Shown: positions 1 through 10,579 of the stretch, in pieces
How positions within the stretch are numbered: position 1 is the stretch's first letter
Layout: each line of letters opens with the position of its first letter
Origin: Euglena gracilis
Taxonomy: Eukaryota > Euglenida > Euglenophyceae > Euglenales
Direction: 5' to 3'
Assembly (NCBI GenBank): GCA_039621445.1
Contig: CP154957.1
Span: forward strand, 5,512,504 to 5,576,503
Length of the DNA: 64,000 bases
Notes under the pieces: model-generated
What the model was told of the DNA's origin: nothing
Database searches by the model: none
Seen by the model: the letters and a program-made list of their open reading frames with translations, nothing else
Made by a program: the position numbers and the translations under genes

Positions 1-385
1 AAATACAAACCCGCCAAATATAAAACCCCCTGAGGACCTTGAAATCCTGCCCGAATATAACCCCCCCCCCCCGGCGCAAAGCGCCGGAAGGAAAATTTTT
101 CGACAAAGTCTCTCCCGAAATTGTGATTTCTGGCAGATTTGGGTGCACTTTTTACCAAAAAAAAACATGTGAAAATTGCTCCTTTGCCCGAAAACTGAAA
201 TTTTTGGACCCCAAGGGTGGGCGTATTTGTTATTTTGGACCGAAAAAGTGACTACTGGATCCCGCCAGGAAGTTGATTTTTCCGACCGAATATAAACCCC
301 CCCAAATATAAAACCCCCCCTCGGGGTCTTGAAATTTCCGCCTAATTATAAAACCGGGGGGGTTTTATATTTGGGGGGGGGGGTT
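1..385. repeat. Dispersed TIR-like repeat A, copy 1 (cut by window start)
   Basis: This matches 6230-6614 over nearly its whole length, with only small indels and substitutions. The edges carry an inverted motif: CCCCCCAAATATAAA near one end and TTTATATTTGGGGGG at the other (about 362-385). It contains a GGCGCAAAGCGCC hairpin near 75. It looks like a non-autonomous, MITE-like element. No coding capacity is apparent. Confidence 0.75.
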
Positions 386-620
386 ACTGATCGTCGCCTT
401 GGAAGCCTTTACCTCACCAAGGGGGAAAATGGTGATGGGAAGCATCTGGGGTTAAACCCGCCCCCCCCCGATTCTTCAAGCCCTCCCCACAGAGGGGGGG
501 GGTAACAATGCAAAAAAAACGCGTTTGTGTTTTCCATGTGCTCCCACACATCAATGCCAAAAACTGTCTGCAAGAAATTCTCAAGGCATGGTGGCCATCG
601 GATCAGGATGGGAATCCCAA
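386..620. other. No gene seen; C/G-run spacer
   Basis: The stretch holds poly-G and poly-C tracts and the downstream side of the exon at 621-790. No further coding signal is supported. Confidence 0.4.
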
Positions 621-790
621 TTACTTCTGTGGAACGGTCACCTTGTGTCGAGAAGCAGCATTGTTGCATTCCTGTCCACTGTTCTGGACCACGAAGTGGA
701 CTTCCACTTCATCACCTGGATGGAACCCTTCCAGGGCAGCGACCCATGCATCAGACCAGGGCATCACACACACTTCTTCCAAATTCCAAA
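621..790 (-). CDS. Probable exon B' of an unrecognised protein (paralogue of 4483-4641)
   Basis: On the minus strand this frame contains GFHPGDEVEVHFVVQNSG followed by a HKVTV segment and a TAA at 621-623. It aligns without gaps to GFEPGQEVEVHFSIHKDG plus HKITL in exon B at 4483-4641. Two independently diverged copies that keep one reading frame are good evidence that it is or was coding. The pattern (W, then GFxPGxEVEVHF, a G, then HKxT) suggests a small beta-rich domain, but I do not recognise the family. Together with 1896-2055 it forms a second exon pair, in the same order and strand as 5978-6197 with 4483-4641. Boundaries are approximate: a GTAATT donor could replace the stop. Confidence 0.4.
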
Positions 791-1895
791 GGTGACCAGT
801 GAGTTCCCCGGCGGGGGTAGTTTAGGTCAAAAACGGTAATTTAAGCAGACATCAAACACTCAAATGTGGAACCTCTGTTCTGAACACGCGGCATTTCAAC
901 ACCCTCGGGGCTCTGTATTTGGGGGTGTTAATTTGGTTGGGAATCATCAACCCGATGGCCACTGTCCATTGCTTCTCATTACCGACTCAAGATCGCAAAC
1001 CCCCCCCAATAAATGCACCGTCCTGATTGTGCGCACCCCTAATAACAGTGCGCAACCCCAAGGTCCTTTGGGGTTGTTCCTAATTTATTATTGATTGATC
1101 ATTTCCATTCGGGGTGATTTTTGGCCACTTTGACCATAGAACCCCCACCCCCCCCCCCCCTAGAGCCAGAGGAATGGAGGCTGTACTTGGGGTACCCAAA
1201 ATTTGGGGGTTGTGTATATATCAATACACCAAAAAAAGGCCCCAATCCTCAACGCCTATGCCAGCCCATTGACCGTGGTGATGGTGTATGCCCAGCCAGC
1301 CTGCCACAGCGCACCCTGCAAGCCTGAGGCCAAGGTTTCACCCTGTTATGTGATTCGTGTGAAAGTTCCAATATTCCACTGGGGATGTGTAAAATAAGAC
1401 TGTCCGAAACCCCCAAAAGCTTTTGCTTACACCCGAAAGTGTCCCCCTTCTGCAAAGCAAAGTGAGGCCCTTGCCACCATCTTGGGTCATGTGCACCGCA
1501 GCAGGCTCGTGAGGGGTGGGGCAGGGTTGTCTGGGGAAGTCGGCAATTCTGGTTGGGGTAAACGCAACATCATTTGTGAATCCACCCTGGGCCTGTGAAG
1601 CAAAAAGATGCACGTCGAGAGGCCGGAAACTGCACTCACGATGCAGATGCTTTCTTGAGTTGCTAGAATTTGCTTGGGTTACCCAGAGAAACAAAATTTC
1701 CAACCAACCGCCTGGCAGCCGTGGGCCCAAATCAGGCTGGCCCCAACAGGCTGGGGGCCAACTTTGGGCCAAATTGGACTCCAGCACCATGGGGGTTAAC
1801 GGGCTAGGGGGCAAAGAGCCAGGGGGCTTGGTGTTCCAAAAAGATCTGCAGGAATTGCAAAAATTTATTGTTGTTTCCCCTTCCTGCACACAGCC
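791..1895. other. Presumed intron or intergenic sequence between exons A' and B'
   Basis: If 1896-2055 and 621-790 belong to one gene, this is its intron. I see no conserved coding segment. A long open minus-strand frame at 1338-1913 has no recognisable composition or domain, and I treat it as chance. Confidence 0.3.
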
Positions 1896-2055
1896 CTGAG
1901 GCGGGGTATGCAATCACGGAGGAGTGGCCTGGGCCCGCCTCCAGCCGCAGCAGCAACTTGCCGTCCTCGTAGGCGTGTTGGAAGGAATACTCCAGCACCT
2001 GGTCGTTGATGCAGCCGTGGGGCATGCGGTGCTTCTTGGGTCCGCCAGCCTTTCC
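1896..2055 (-). CDS. Probable exon A' of an unrecognised protein (paralogue of 5978-6197)
   Basis: After a CAG acceptor at 2056-2058 (minus strand) the frame reads GKAGGPKKHRMPHG and then contains VLEYSFQHAYEDGKLLLRL. Exon A at 5978-6197 has MPNG followed by VKYSFGHQFNGDVLKLAV, so MPxG, YSFxHxF/Y, G and LxL are shared. The exon is GC-rich and codon-like. I see no start codon, so it is either an internal exon or a gene remnant. Function is unknown. Its minus-strand partner downstream is 621-790. Confidence 0.4.
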
Positions 2056-2239
2056 CTGAAGGCAGCGCCATCCTCAGCAAGAGTAAAAAAAACTAACACA
2101 TAAAATTATCAGACATCAAAAAAATCAAAAAAACACAAAAAAGGCACAAAAAATACAAAAATCAAACATCCATCAGCCCGAAACAACGTGTATCGCCCCA
2201 CCCTACAGGACGTGGTGTGATGCCAGGTGGATGCCTGCA

Positions 2240-2720
2240 ATCAATCAGAATTACCCCCAACTGATCAGTGCCATGGCCAGGGGTTTTCTAGGACCCCCCA
2301 GGGGGGTCCCGCAGGCCGGCTGGAAAAAGGTGCTGGCTCGACCTCCCCCTGGGGGGGGGGGTCCGGGGGGATTTGAACCCGGCTGGGAGCTGGGCCCAGC
2401 GGGACCCCAAAAAATGCCCCAAAAAGCCCAAATCCAGCTGGGTTGGCGTTTTTCAGCCAAAAATAGGAGTGAAACCCCCAAAAAAAACCCAAAAATGCCA
2501 TTTTTTTGGGCCATTTTTGAACTCATTTTCAAAAACATTCAGCGCTTTGCGCTGAAAATTTTTGGTCCAGCCCAGCTGGACCCAACTTTTTTTCAGCAGA
2601 CCCCCCCGGGGGGGGAGGTCCGCAGCCCTGCTGGGAGGTGCTGCCTGGAAAAAAGGTGCTGGTTGGCTGGACCCCCCCGGGGGGGGATAGTGTCCCCGGC
2701 TTAAGAAGACCCCTGGCCAG
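2240..2720. repeat. Dispersed repeat C, copy 1 (CAGCTGG/poly-C units with hairpin)
   Basis: Alternating blocks of CCAGCCCAGCTGG-like sequence, CCCCCCGGGGGGG palindromes and a CAGCGCTTTGCGCTG hairpin (about 2540). Similar blocks occur at 25690-25860, 50130-50570 and 62760-63110. No coding function is supported. Confidence 0.65.
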
Positions 2721-2967
2721 GGCCAATTTTCGCCCTGGCATGATTTAAGGGTAGACATGGGACCCCTCTGGTCTGGGGGGAACCCCTCCCCCCACCAAAA
2801 CAATGGTGGGTTAGGCCCAGCTCGAAGTGCCAAGGTGAAAAAATGTGCCCCCAAAACGGCCAAAAACGCCATTTTGGCTACTTTTTCGGCAAAAAAAAAA
2901 CGTCAAAGATGCAAAAAAAAAAAACAGGCACAAAGCGCCGGAAGGAAATTTTTGACATTTGGTGGGA

Positions 2968-2993
2968 GGATCCTGATCCTGATCCTGATCCTG
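2968..2993. repeat. Short (GATCCT)n microsatellite
   Basis: About four tandem copies of GATCCT follow GGAG. Confidence 0.85.
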
Positions 2994-3715
2994 ACGGGGT
3001 TATGTGATATTGGCAATCCTTGGGGTTTATTTTGAAATAAAAAACTTGACAAACTGCAAAAACACCACCAGAAATTGATTCTGACCATTTCTTTTAGAAT
3101 GTTGTGTTGTCTTTTTGCCAAAAAAGTCTTCATTGCAAAAAAAAATTGAATTTCCCATAATTTTTTTTCAAAATCCCATAATATTTCCTCCCGTAATATT
3201 TTTCCCGTAATTATTGTCTCCTGTATTTTTGTCTGCGCTGTCTCTTGAATCCTGCCCCACACTAGCGTCAAGGAGGAGATCCCTTTTTTTCTTCTTCCAG
3301 GAATGGGGTTTAGCAAGTAGTGCTAGGGCTGTGGTTTAGGTCAAAAAAATTAAGGAACCGAGCAGAAATCCAGGTCGAAATTGAAGCCTAAGATTAGGTC
3401 CATCATTCTGGCAAAAAAAACTCTATCCCTGACCTCAAATGTAAAGCCAACCCAACGCGTGCCCCAACCTGAAACCTGTCCTTACAGCTGAGGCACCCCC
3501 AAGGTGACCTCGGGGACCAAAGGGAAAACAACCAAGGGGTCCAAAGAGTGAAAATGCAGTCAGCCCTGGTCTTTCCCACCAAGCCTAAGTGTCAAGGACT
3601 CCCCAGACCTAAAGGACTTCAACTTTCAAATTTGGGGAGGGGGATGCAACAGCTGTCATTTCTTTTGAAAAAATCTTCATTGGTGTCAAGTTGTGGAAAT
3701 GTGGACCGCTGTCCT
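2994..3715. other. No gene seen
   Basis: A/T-rich sequence. Short open frames on both strands show no conserved motif, and no RNA gene is evident. Confidence 0.4.
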
Positions 3716-3719
3716 TGGA

Positions 3720-4040
3720 ATAACCCCCCAAATATAAAGCCCCCCCCAGCTTTACATTTGGACGGGATTTCAAGAGGCTTTATATTTAGGGGAGGGAAAT
3801 CAAACTTTTTCGGGTGGCCTCTATGACCTCCGGCGGCAATTGTGGGCAATATCAATTTTAAGCCCAATTTTTGTTCTGTACCTCCTTTTTTTGCAGAAAA
3901 GTGCAATTCTTATCCAAAATGAGCATCTCTGGTGGAAAAAAAAAGTTGTATCCAAAAAAATTTTACCACATTTTCCTTGCTGACCCAGCGTCTGGCTTCA
4001 CGTCAGGGGGGGGGGGGCTTTATATTTGGGGGGGGGGTTA
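3720..4040. repeat. Dispersed TIR-like repeat A, diverged copy 2
   Basis: It is bounded by CCCCCCAAATATAAAG (about 3725) and CTTTATATTTGGGGGG (about 4018), the same inverted edge motif as the copies at 1-385 and 6205-6614. The interior is strongly diverged or partly replaced. Confidence 0.55.
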
Positions 4041-4482
4041 CATAAAATATCTCACCTTCACTAATTGGTGGTCGGCGGGGGCGGATGCAGCACCTCTAAA
4101 AATAGGAATTCATAAAAACAAAAATGGATGCAAACAATGCTGATGGAATTCCTTTGGCAGCAAACTATTTCTGCAAGAGGAACTTACAAATTCTCCTCGA
4201 GCGTTTGCAACATATTCATATGTGTCATTTTGAAAAGGTAGAATTTCAGTTCACAAGACAAAAAATGCAAAGCTGATTAGTTTTTTTCATGGCCAAAATT
4301 GTTGATTATGCAAATTGTGAAACCACACAATTTGGGCAATTGGATTCAATTTGGATTGTGATAAAATTCAAAATATGCAACTTGCATCTCCCAGACACAC
4401 TCACAATGGCTATTTGGTTGGGCTTGGAAAATCTTTGAGAATTTGGGCTAAAATTCAGGCCCTTTGCTTTTGAGGGCAGTAC

Positions 4483-4641
4483 TGGCAGTGCTTCAGAATC
4501 AGCCTTCAGTGTGATCTTGTGCTTTGCAGTGGAATTATCAGCCTGCTCGCCATCCTTGTGGATTGAAAAATGGACCTCCACTTCTTGCCCCGGCTCAAAT
4601 CCATGCAAATCTGTGACCCAGAAGTCCCCATCGCGTTTCAT
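4483..4641 (-). CDS. Probable exon B of an unrecognised protein
   Basis: The minus-strand frame reads MKRDGDFWVTDLHG, then FEPGQEVEVHFSIHKDG, then TAKHKITLKADSEALP, ending at a GTACTG donor (plus 4477-4482). It is conserved with 621-790 (see that entry). The upstream border may extend past 4641, since the frame is open through a few more residues (HEPAAVP). It lies 1.3 kb downstream of exon A on the same strand. The AB arrangement is repeated in the second exon pair, suggesting either tandem gene duplicates or one gene with duplicated domains. Confidence 0.45.
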
Positions 4642-4699
4642 CGGAACTGCAGCCGGCTCGTGGTCAATACAAAGGCCCGATCAACAATAATATCTCACA

Positions 4700-5950
4700 A
4701 CATTAGGGCGACGGGTCTATTTATGGGGCAGACCAAATGCAAGCCCCACTGGACACATGAACCTTCAACAGGCCCTTGGTGAATTATGCATTTTTGAAAC
4801 ATATGGTGCAGCACACCAACAATTGTATTATTGACAGGTGAAGCACGTCGATTATTGAACTTGTCATACCTCTCCCAGCTACCCTCGTGTGACATTCCAT
4901 TCATCTTCTGCTCTGCGTGTTGGTTCAACATGAAGCAGGGACTTTTCTACTTCCAGAAATTGCTCTTTTTTGGCATAAATTTCAACCCACTTTCATGCCC
5001 TGTATCATGTTCACACCAACAAAATACAGGGCAGGCGTCGGGCCTCTATTCACGGTCATCAACCTTGCCAATTTCGCCAAGGTGAGATTTTGGGTCAAAA
5101 AAAAATTTGTAATTTCTTTCAAGAAGTAAGGGGATATTCCCGTGTCCCATCTTGCTTGCTTCAAATCCAAGGTGGCACATGACGTGGGAGGGAGGAAATC
5201 AAATAAGAATTCACTTAGCCCAGATGCTGTTCATTGAAAGTTTGGCTTGAGTTTCAAAAAAATATGCAGATCGGAGCTTGACAGAAGGGTATGCCACAAC
5301 TCCTGTGTGCCGCGGTCATGGATGCACTGAATGACAGGGAAGACCTTTTCAAACCCAACCAACCTTTCTCAAAGATCCCCCAACTCACAATCCTTGGGTC
5401 AAAAAAATCACCCATGAACATCCTTCAAAAAGTGGCCCATCTTGGTAAGATCACCCTTAAATCCCCTCCCTTAATTAATAAGTGCGCAGTGCTCTAACTA
5501 TGCGTAGTGCCCTTACAGTGCACACCGGGGGCCGAAACTACCTGCGCACCCTCCCCAAAGGAGAAATCGCTGTCACATCTCAGGTTCGAAAGCACACACA
5601 ATTCTTAGGACCCAAACTTGACACACAATCACTTGACTCATTGCTTCGCATCACAAGAAGGGAAAAAATGAAAATGGTGGAAAATAGATATTTGTGCTTT
5701 GCCCTTATAAGCCCGTAAGTGTGCACTCCTTGGGGTCCAAAACTACGTCCTTAAAAATGCGCGTACACGTGCATTTTCCAGGGGAGTCCGTCCGTCCGGG
5801 GGGGGCGGGGTCCGTCCGTTCGGAAGGGGGGGTCCTGTGCGGAAGGGGGGTCCGTCCGTCCAGGGGGGGTTTAATACACTTACCCTGGTGTGACCTCAGT
5901 GGCGAATACCCTCAGTGGCGCCTTCCTTCAAAAAAAGATGCACATGACAA
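4700..5950. other. Presumed intron between exons A and B; nothing firm inside
   Basis: The region contains a minus-strand open stretch (4695-4931) with codon-like composition but no partner in the second exon pair. GGTCCGTCCG-type G-rich repeats lie near 5785-5870. No confident gene. Confidence 0.3.
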
Positions 5951-5977
5951 AATGCATCTATGGTCCCTCTCCTGTAC

Positions 5978-6197
5978 CAACTGCGAGCTTCAGAACGTCT
6001 CCGTTAAATTGATGCCCGAAGGAATACTTCACTGGTTCGTTGCCAATGGACCCATTGGGCATGGTGTGCTCTTCATGCGGATGAGGCTGAGGCTCAGGCT
6101 GAGAGTGCGATGTAGCATTCTCCGTTGATGTTCCTTTGCTGCCAAAGAACTTTGCAATCATTTCACAAACAAATCTGTGTGAAGATGTGGAAGCCAT
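5978..6197 (-). CDS. Probable first exon (A) of an unrecognised protein
   Basis: The minus-strand ATG at 6195-6197 opens MASTSSHRFVCEMIAKFFG, followed by a Pro/His/Glu-rich linker, MPNGSIGNEPVKYSFGHQFN and GDVLKLAV, ending at a GTACAGG donor (plus 5971-5977). The second half is related to 1896-2055, which supports coding. This ATG was chosen because the frame is not shared with the paralogue upstream of MPxG, and repeat A begins only about 8 bp before it. That leaves a promoter supplied by, or disrupted by, the repeat. Function unknown. Confidence 0.45.
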
Positions 6198-6204
6198 TTT
6201 GAGG

Positions 6205-6614
6205 CCCCCCCAAATATAACCCCCCCCCCAAATACAAAAACCCCCCAAATATAAACCCCCCCCCCTGAGGACCTTGAAATCCTGCCCGTATAACCCCCCC
6301 TCCGGCGCGAAGCGCCGAAAAGAAAAACTTTCGACAAAATCTCTCCCGAAATTGTGATTTTTGGCAGATTTGGGAGCCCTTTTTACCAAAAACATGTGAA
6401 AATTGCTCCTTTGCCCGAAAACTGAAATTTTTGGACCCCCAAGGGTGGGCGTATTTGTTACTTTGGACCGAAAAAGTGACTACTGGATCCCGCCAGGAAA
6501 TTGATTTTTCCGACCGAAATATAAAACCCCCCAAATATAAAACCCCCCCTCGGGGTCTTGAAATTTCCGCCCAAATATAAAACCGGGGGGGTTTTATATT
6601 TGGGGGGGTTTACA
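6205..6614. repeat. Dispersed TIR-like repeat A, copy 3 (most complete)
   Basis: The edges are CCCCCCAAATATAACCCC and TTTTATATTTGGGGGGG. The inside matches 1-385, including CTCTCCCGAAATTGTGATTT, TTGCTCCTTTGCCCGAAAAC and a GGCGCGAAGCGCC hairpin. It directly abuts the start of exon A on the minus strand. Confidence 0.8.
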
Positions 6615-6619
6615 TTATG

Positions 6620-7150
6620 GGGGTATCCCTTTATGGGTAAGAGTGAAGCTTTTTGACCCCCATTTTGACGTTTGACCCCCTTTTGACCCCCCCCAGGGCC
6701 GGGGCAGAACACAGCATTTTCACCAATTCTGGGAAAACGGGGATGTTGGCCAGGTAAAATTTTTGAATTTTTTTTGAAAAATGAACCCAAAATGCATGAT
6801 TTTTTGATAGAAAAACACATTTTTTCTCAAAAAAAATCTCAAAAATTTCAGGTTTGAAAATCGGTAGTTTTTTGAAAAAAAAACGAAGGTAAAAAAATGT
6901 GGACCCAATTTTGGCACAGTCAAAATTTACTGAGATTTTATTCTTGGAATTTATTTTGGATTTTCAATGGCATTTTTTTGCTTCAAAAACCTCTCAAAAT
7001 AAGAATTTTGAGAAAATGTTGAAATTTTGGAAAGTGTGACAATATGGCGTTTTAGGGGGGGGGTTTGGGGGACCTCCCTTATGGGTCCCAAAATGGGTGG
7101 AAAAAAAACACCCGGCGCCAAAGGCGCCGGGAAAATTTTTTTGGTCCAAA
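6620..7150 (-). repeat. Dispersed repeat M, copy 1 (inverted relative to 60.6-61.8 kb)
   Basis: The reverse complement matches 60700-61050 and 61430-61760: CCATTTTGGGACCCAT, CTCAAAATT...TTTTGAGA, TTTTGAAGCAAAAA and CAAAATTTGGTCC. It ends at a CCGGCGCCAAAGGCGCCGGG hairpin (about 7112-7131). Confidence 0.75.
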
Positions 7151-7382
7151 AATTGGTGCTCTCTTACGGGAAGAGGTGGTGGGGGATGGTCGACCCCCCC
7201 ACCCACCATGCAGGGGGGGGGGATTGACCCCCGACCCACCCCCCCCTCTACATCAAGGAAGGTGGGGGGGTGGCCGCCTTTGTCCTGAGGTGGGTGGGGG
7301 GGGGTGGCTGTCTTTGTCCTCCGCTTCGCTCTGGACAAAGGCAGCCACCCCCAAGTGCGGAGAAACATCCTCTGTCCTTTCC

Positions 7383-7847
7383 TTACAGCACCATGTTCCC
7401 AGCAGAGCTTGTAAACCTAGCCGAGGCGGCCATGGGTGGATCCTTGCCCGCCCCTGACTTTTTCCTGGCGAAAATGAAAGAGGCCCTGGAATCCCAAAGG
7501 CAACCGTCGGCGGACACCGCACTTTTCGGGGACACTTTTTGGTCCAGTGCTCCAACCGGGAGGATCAGAAAAAAACCAAAAAAAGTGCATTTTTGGCAAT
7601 CACAAATTTTCGGAAAATATGTGAAGTTAGGGGATGCCAAGCTGCAGACATGGATGAGTTCATGACAGCTGAAGTTGAGAGCACCAGAAGTGAAAGTGTT
7701 GGACGATGCAGACCTGTTAAAGATGCACACAAACACCAAGTGGGATTCCTGGTTTGATGTGCAGAGGTTCAACACCATTGTGTTAGCCTACAATTTGGGT
7801 CAAAGGCAAGAGAGCTTGCAAGAGCTCAGGGTGGCAACTTCCACCTA
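7383..7847 (+). pseudogene. Possible exons of an unrecognised protein
   Basis: After a TTCCTTACAG acceptor (7374-7383), ATG at 7392 opens MFPAELVNLAEAAMGG and then PDFFLAKMKEALESQR, with codon-like composition to about 7560. A second stretch follows a TGACAG acceptor-like site (about 7663-7668). It reads LKLRAPEVKVLDDADLLK, then WDSWFDVQRFNTIVLAYNLG, and stops with TAG near 7846. The composition (amphipathic, few Cys) is unlike the antisense-type frames around it. I do not recognise the family, and the join between the two parts is not resolved. It could be two exons or one decayed gene. Confidence 0.3.
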
Positions 7848-7950
7848 GGCACCTAGGGGAGACCGAGGATGGCACAAAAATGATCACTGTCAAATTTGGA
7901 AAATAAAGCATCTGCAGGGTTCCTCTTCAAAAGAGAACCACACGCAACCT

Positions 7951-8379
7951 TTGCTCCCCCATGAGGATGAACGCCTCTGTCCCTTGGCTGCACACATCCG
8001 CCAGATGAAACTCTCCGTTTTCCTCGGCTGCGGGAGCAAAGATAAGGAAATTGGCCCAACTAAAGTGGCCGCAAAGGCAGCAACATTCAAGGGTGCCGTT
8101 GCATGGGCAAGGAAATATTCAGGCCGTCCAGTTACGTTTCGTGACTGTGCTAGGAGGCCTGTTTTGACCCGCTTGGTAAACAGCATGGGTGCACACAATG
8201 CAGCGTGTGTTGTTGGTGTTGTGCCAAAAACGATGGATCGTTACCATCGTGTACGCGATATTCAATTGGAAGCAGCGGCCATTCTTTCCAAGGTTGTGGC
8301 TTGTTGCTTTTCATGCTTTCTTGTCCAATTCCCTGCTAGACCAGAAGGAACCACGGCAAAAGAAGGTGGAATCCAGTGA
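7951..8379 (+). CDS. Hypothetical open frame, 142 codons
   Basis: The open frame contains KVAAKAATFKGAVAWARKYS and LTRLVNSMGAHNAACVVG. The opposite strand is also open over part of it (7890-8198), so coding strand and reality are uncertain. No domain recognised. It lies about 100 bp downstream of the unrecognised exons at 7383-7847 and might be a further exon. Confidence 0.2.
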   Translation: MLPHEDERLCPLAAHIRQMKLSVFLGCGSKDKEIGPTKVAAKAATFKGAVAWARKYSGRPVTFRDCARRPVLTRLVNSMGAHNAACVVGVVPKTMDRYHRVRDIQLEAAAILSKVVACCFSCFLVQFPARPEGTTAKEGGIQ

Positions 8380-8479
8380 CATCAAGCTTGAACCCATATG
8401 CATGGCAAGAAAACAACGTTATTTTTTTCACCATTCAACAGGATCAAATCCCCACGCCTATGAAGGACGAGGTCAAGGC

Positions 8480-8935
8480 CCCAGAAGATGAAGTCGTTCT
8501 CTTGTCAGTGTGAACTTCCCCCACATGTCCCCGCACGCTTTCTCATACATTGGCCACAGACATCGAAACGTCCGAGAACTGTGAAATATCATGGTGAGAC
8601 AACAGTCATCGACGATTCTGGTGATGAGGTGTTTCTCCCCTTTTTTCTCTGTTCGTAGTGCGGCAAATAATTGTTTGGCATAACTGAAATTTGGCAAATA
8701 ACTAATTTGGCATGACCACAACCCTCAACAAGTGCCATTACAAGGTTTTGAATAGTGCTGAGCTCTTAACGGGACTTGCAAGTAATGGAAGGCCGAAAAG
8801 ACTAACATTGCAAATTTCGTGTAATTTGTAAATTATAAATGACGTGAAATTACAGTGATTTACAGTGATTTTCAGTGATGTTACAATAATTTCTGAAATG
8901 TTAATGAAATGTTAACCCACCCATATACCCCTACA
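8480..8935. other. No gene seen
   Basis: AT-rich sequence with a short near-tandem ATTTACAGTGATT motif (about 8850-8875). Confidence 0.4.
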
Positions 8936-8939
8936 CCCG

Positions 8940-9770
8940 TTTTTATTAGTTTTCTTCCCGACTGTTTTGACCCGAACTCCGTAGGTTTCGGGCCAAAAAC
9001 TGGGCGCTGGGAGGTCGAAAAACGCTCATTTTCGGCTCAAAAACAAGTTCTGCGGGTCTGGTAGGCCAAAAAAACATGGTTTCAGGCAAAAAAAATTTCG
9101 ATTTTTTTCGACTTTTTTTGACCCGGGTTTGACCCAAAATCAATGGGTTGGCGGCCCAAAACGGGGCGCTGGCGGGTCGAAAAACGCTCGTTTTCGGCTC
9201 GAAAATACATTTTTGGGGTCCGGGAGCCAAAAAACATGCTTCTGGCCTAAAACGGCAGAGTCGGACAGTGGAAAAAGTGTACAAAATGACCGAAAAAAAC
9301 GGCCGTATCCCGGGTCAGGCGGTGAGCTGCATGGAAACCAAAGTCCCAGTAGATAGAGCTTCAATTTAGGTCAAGGGCTTCAATTTAGGTCTCCGGACAT
9401 TTCCTTTGATTTTGGCTTCATTTTGGAGATAGTTTGAAAATATCAATTTTTGGGCCCGAAATGGCAGAGTCCAAAGGAGGGGGGCTTATCCAGGGGGGCG
9501 GGCCGATCCTACCCAGTTTGGACCCCTTCGCGCGTGAATAACTCGGGCCTGGCGGGGAGTTAGTGGTCATATGGCGGTGATTTGGAAACTAGAAATCCAG
9601 TTGCTCGCGACTGAAAGAAAAAAAATTCCGGGAACCGGGCCGGGATCATGGTGATAATCTGCGGTTTTCACGGTCCACCTAGAGGGGGGGGGGGGCGGAC
9701 CCCCCCCTTTTCCCTGGTGGTAAAGAGATAAGAGCTCAGCGACCCCCCCCTAAACGACCCCCCCCCATGG
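8940..9770 (+). repeat. Compound dispersed repeat D/E, copy 1
   Basis: The first half has two tandem units of about 162 bp. Each contains GGGCGCTGG(C/G)GGTCG, AAAAACGCTC, TTTTCGGCTC and a poly-T tract with TTTCGACTTTTTT. The second half has TCCTACCCAGTTTGGACC, AATAACTCGGGCCTG, CCGGGAACCGGGCCGG and an end AAGAGATAAGAGCTCAGCGA. The same order recurs at 13575-14520 and, inverted, at 51415-52790. Confidence 0.8.
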
Positions 9771-10012
9771 TCCTCCGGTCCTCCGGGGTCCCGCCGGAGC
9801 CCGGCCGGAACATGAATGAAATTTTTCGTAAGTTAAAATGGTCATAAAACACCTGATTTTTTTGAAAATTTTCCGAATTTTTTTTCCACCTACTAAGTGA
9901 CCCCCCTAAGTGGCCCTCTGGGGTCCTGGCCAAGACAAAAGGGGGGTGATTTAGGGAGGGGTAAAGGTAATGTTGTCCTCCGTAAGAACAAGCCGGGTCC
10001 TCCCAGTACAGT

Positions 10013-10373
10013 TTGGAGCGGTACCTAGCCTTCCGCCACTCCGACTGCAACTCGGCGTTGTTCAGAGCAGAGCCCGCACCAGAAGGCGCAGCACAATCTA
10101 TTGTCATGGAGGGGCTACCAAACCCCTTCCCCATCCTGAAAACGAAAACCACGGAGGAGCGGTACAATGGGCAGCCTTGCGCCCATTGTCACCAGCCCTT
10201 GGGGAAGCGTGGACCTTGCGTCCTGTGTTTGTGACACTTGTTCGGAGGCATGGCACTTGGACTGTGCTGGCCGGTGCATGCCTCCGAGTTGGAACATTTG
10301 GTGTTGCCCTCGCTGCGATGGCCGCGACATGCCGCCACTTCCTGCTCGTGGAGCAGGCAAGCGGAAGCAATGA
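10013..10373 (+). pseudogene. PHD-finger protein remnant (frame-broken)
   Basis: Frame 2 (10013-10234) ends with NGQPCAHCHQPLGKRG and a CxxC. Frame 3 then gives CVCDTCSEAWHLDCAG and WNIWCCPRCDGR, ending with GKRKQ and TGA at 10373. Together the residues form a PHD-type zinc-binding pattern (CxxC, CxxC, WHxxC, CxxC), a module that typically reads histone tails. The finger is complete only if frame changes at about 10225-10235, so this is a pseudogene, a gene with an unseen tiny intron, or a sequencing indel. A second PHD-like finger lies at 11761-12045 on the other strand. Both could derive from transposon-borne PHD modules. Confidence 0.5.
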
Positions 10374-10579
10374 GGGGAATGCCAACCAGTTGCTGCTGTT
10401 TTTCCTCCTGGAAACAATGTGTGGCACAACGTTTGCCTACCATGGATTTTTTTTGGCAGCAACTCCGCTAACCTCTTGCTCCAATCCACACACAGCACGA
10501 TCCCTGCACCTTGCTTTGCACTGCTTGCATGCTGCTGCGGTTGGTGTAGGACAGTCCAGGATGAAGCACCCCTAAGTCC

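Noticed and set aside
1338-1913. 191-codon minus-strand open frame
   Set aside because: No recognisable domain, mixed composition, overlapped by an equally open plus-strand frame (1516-1899).
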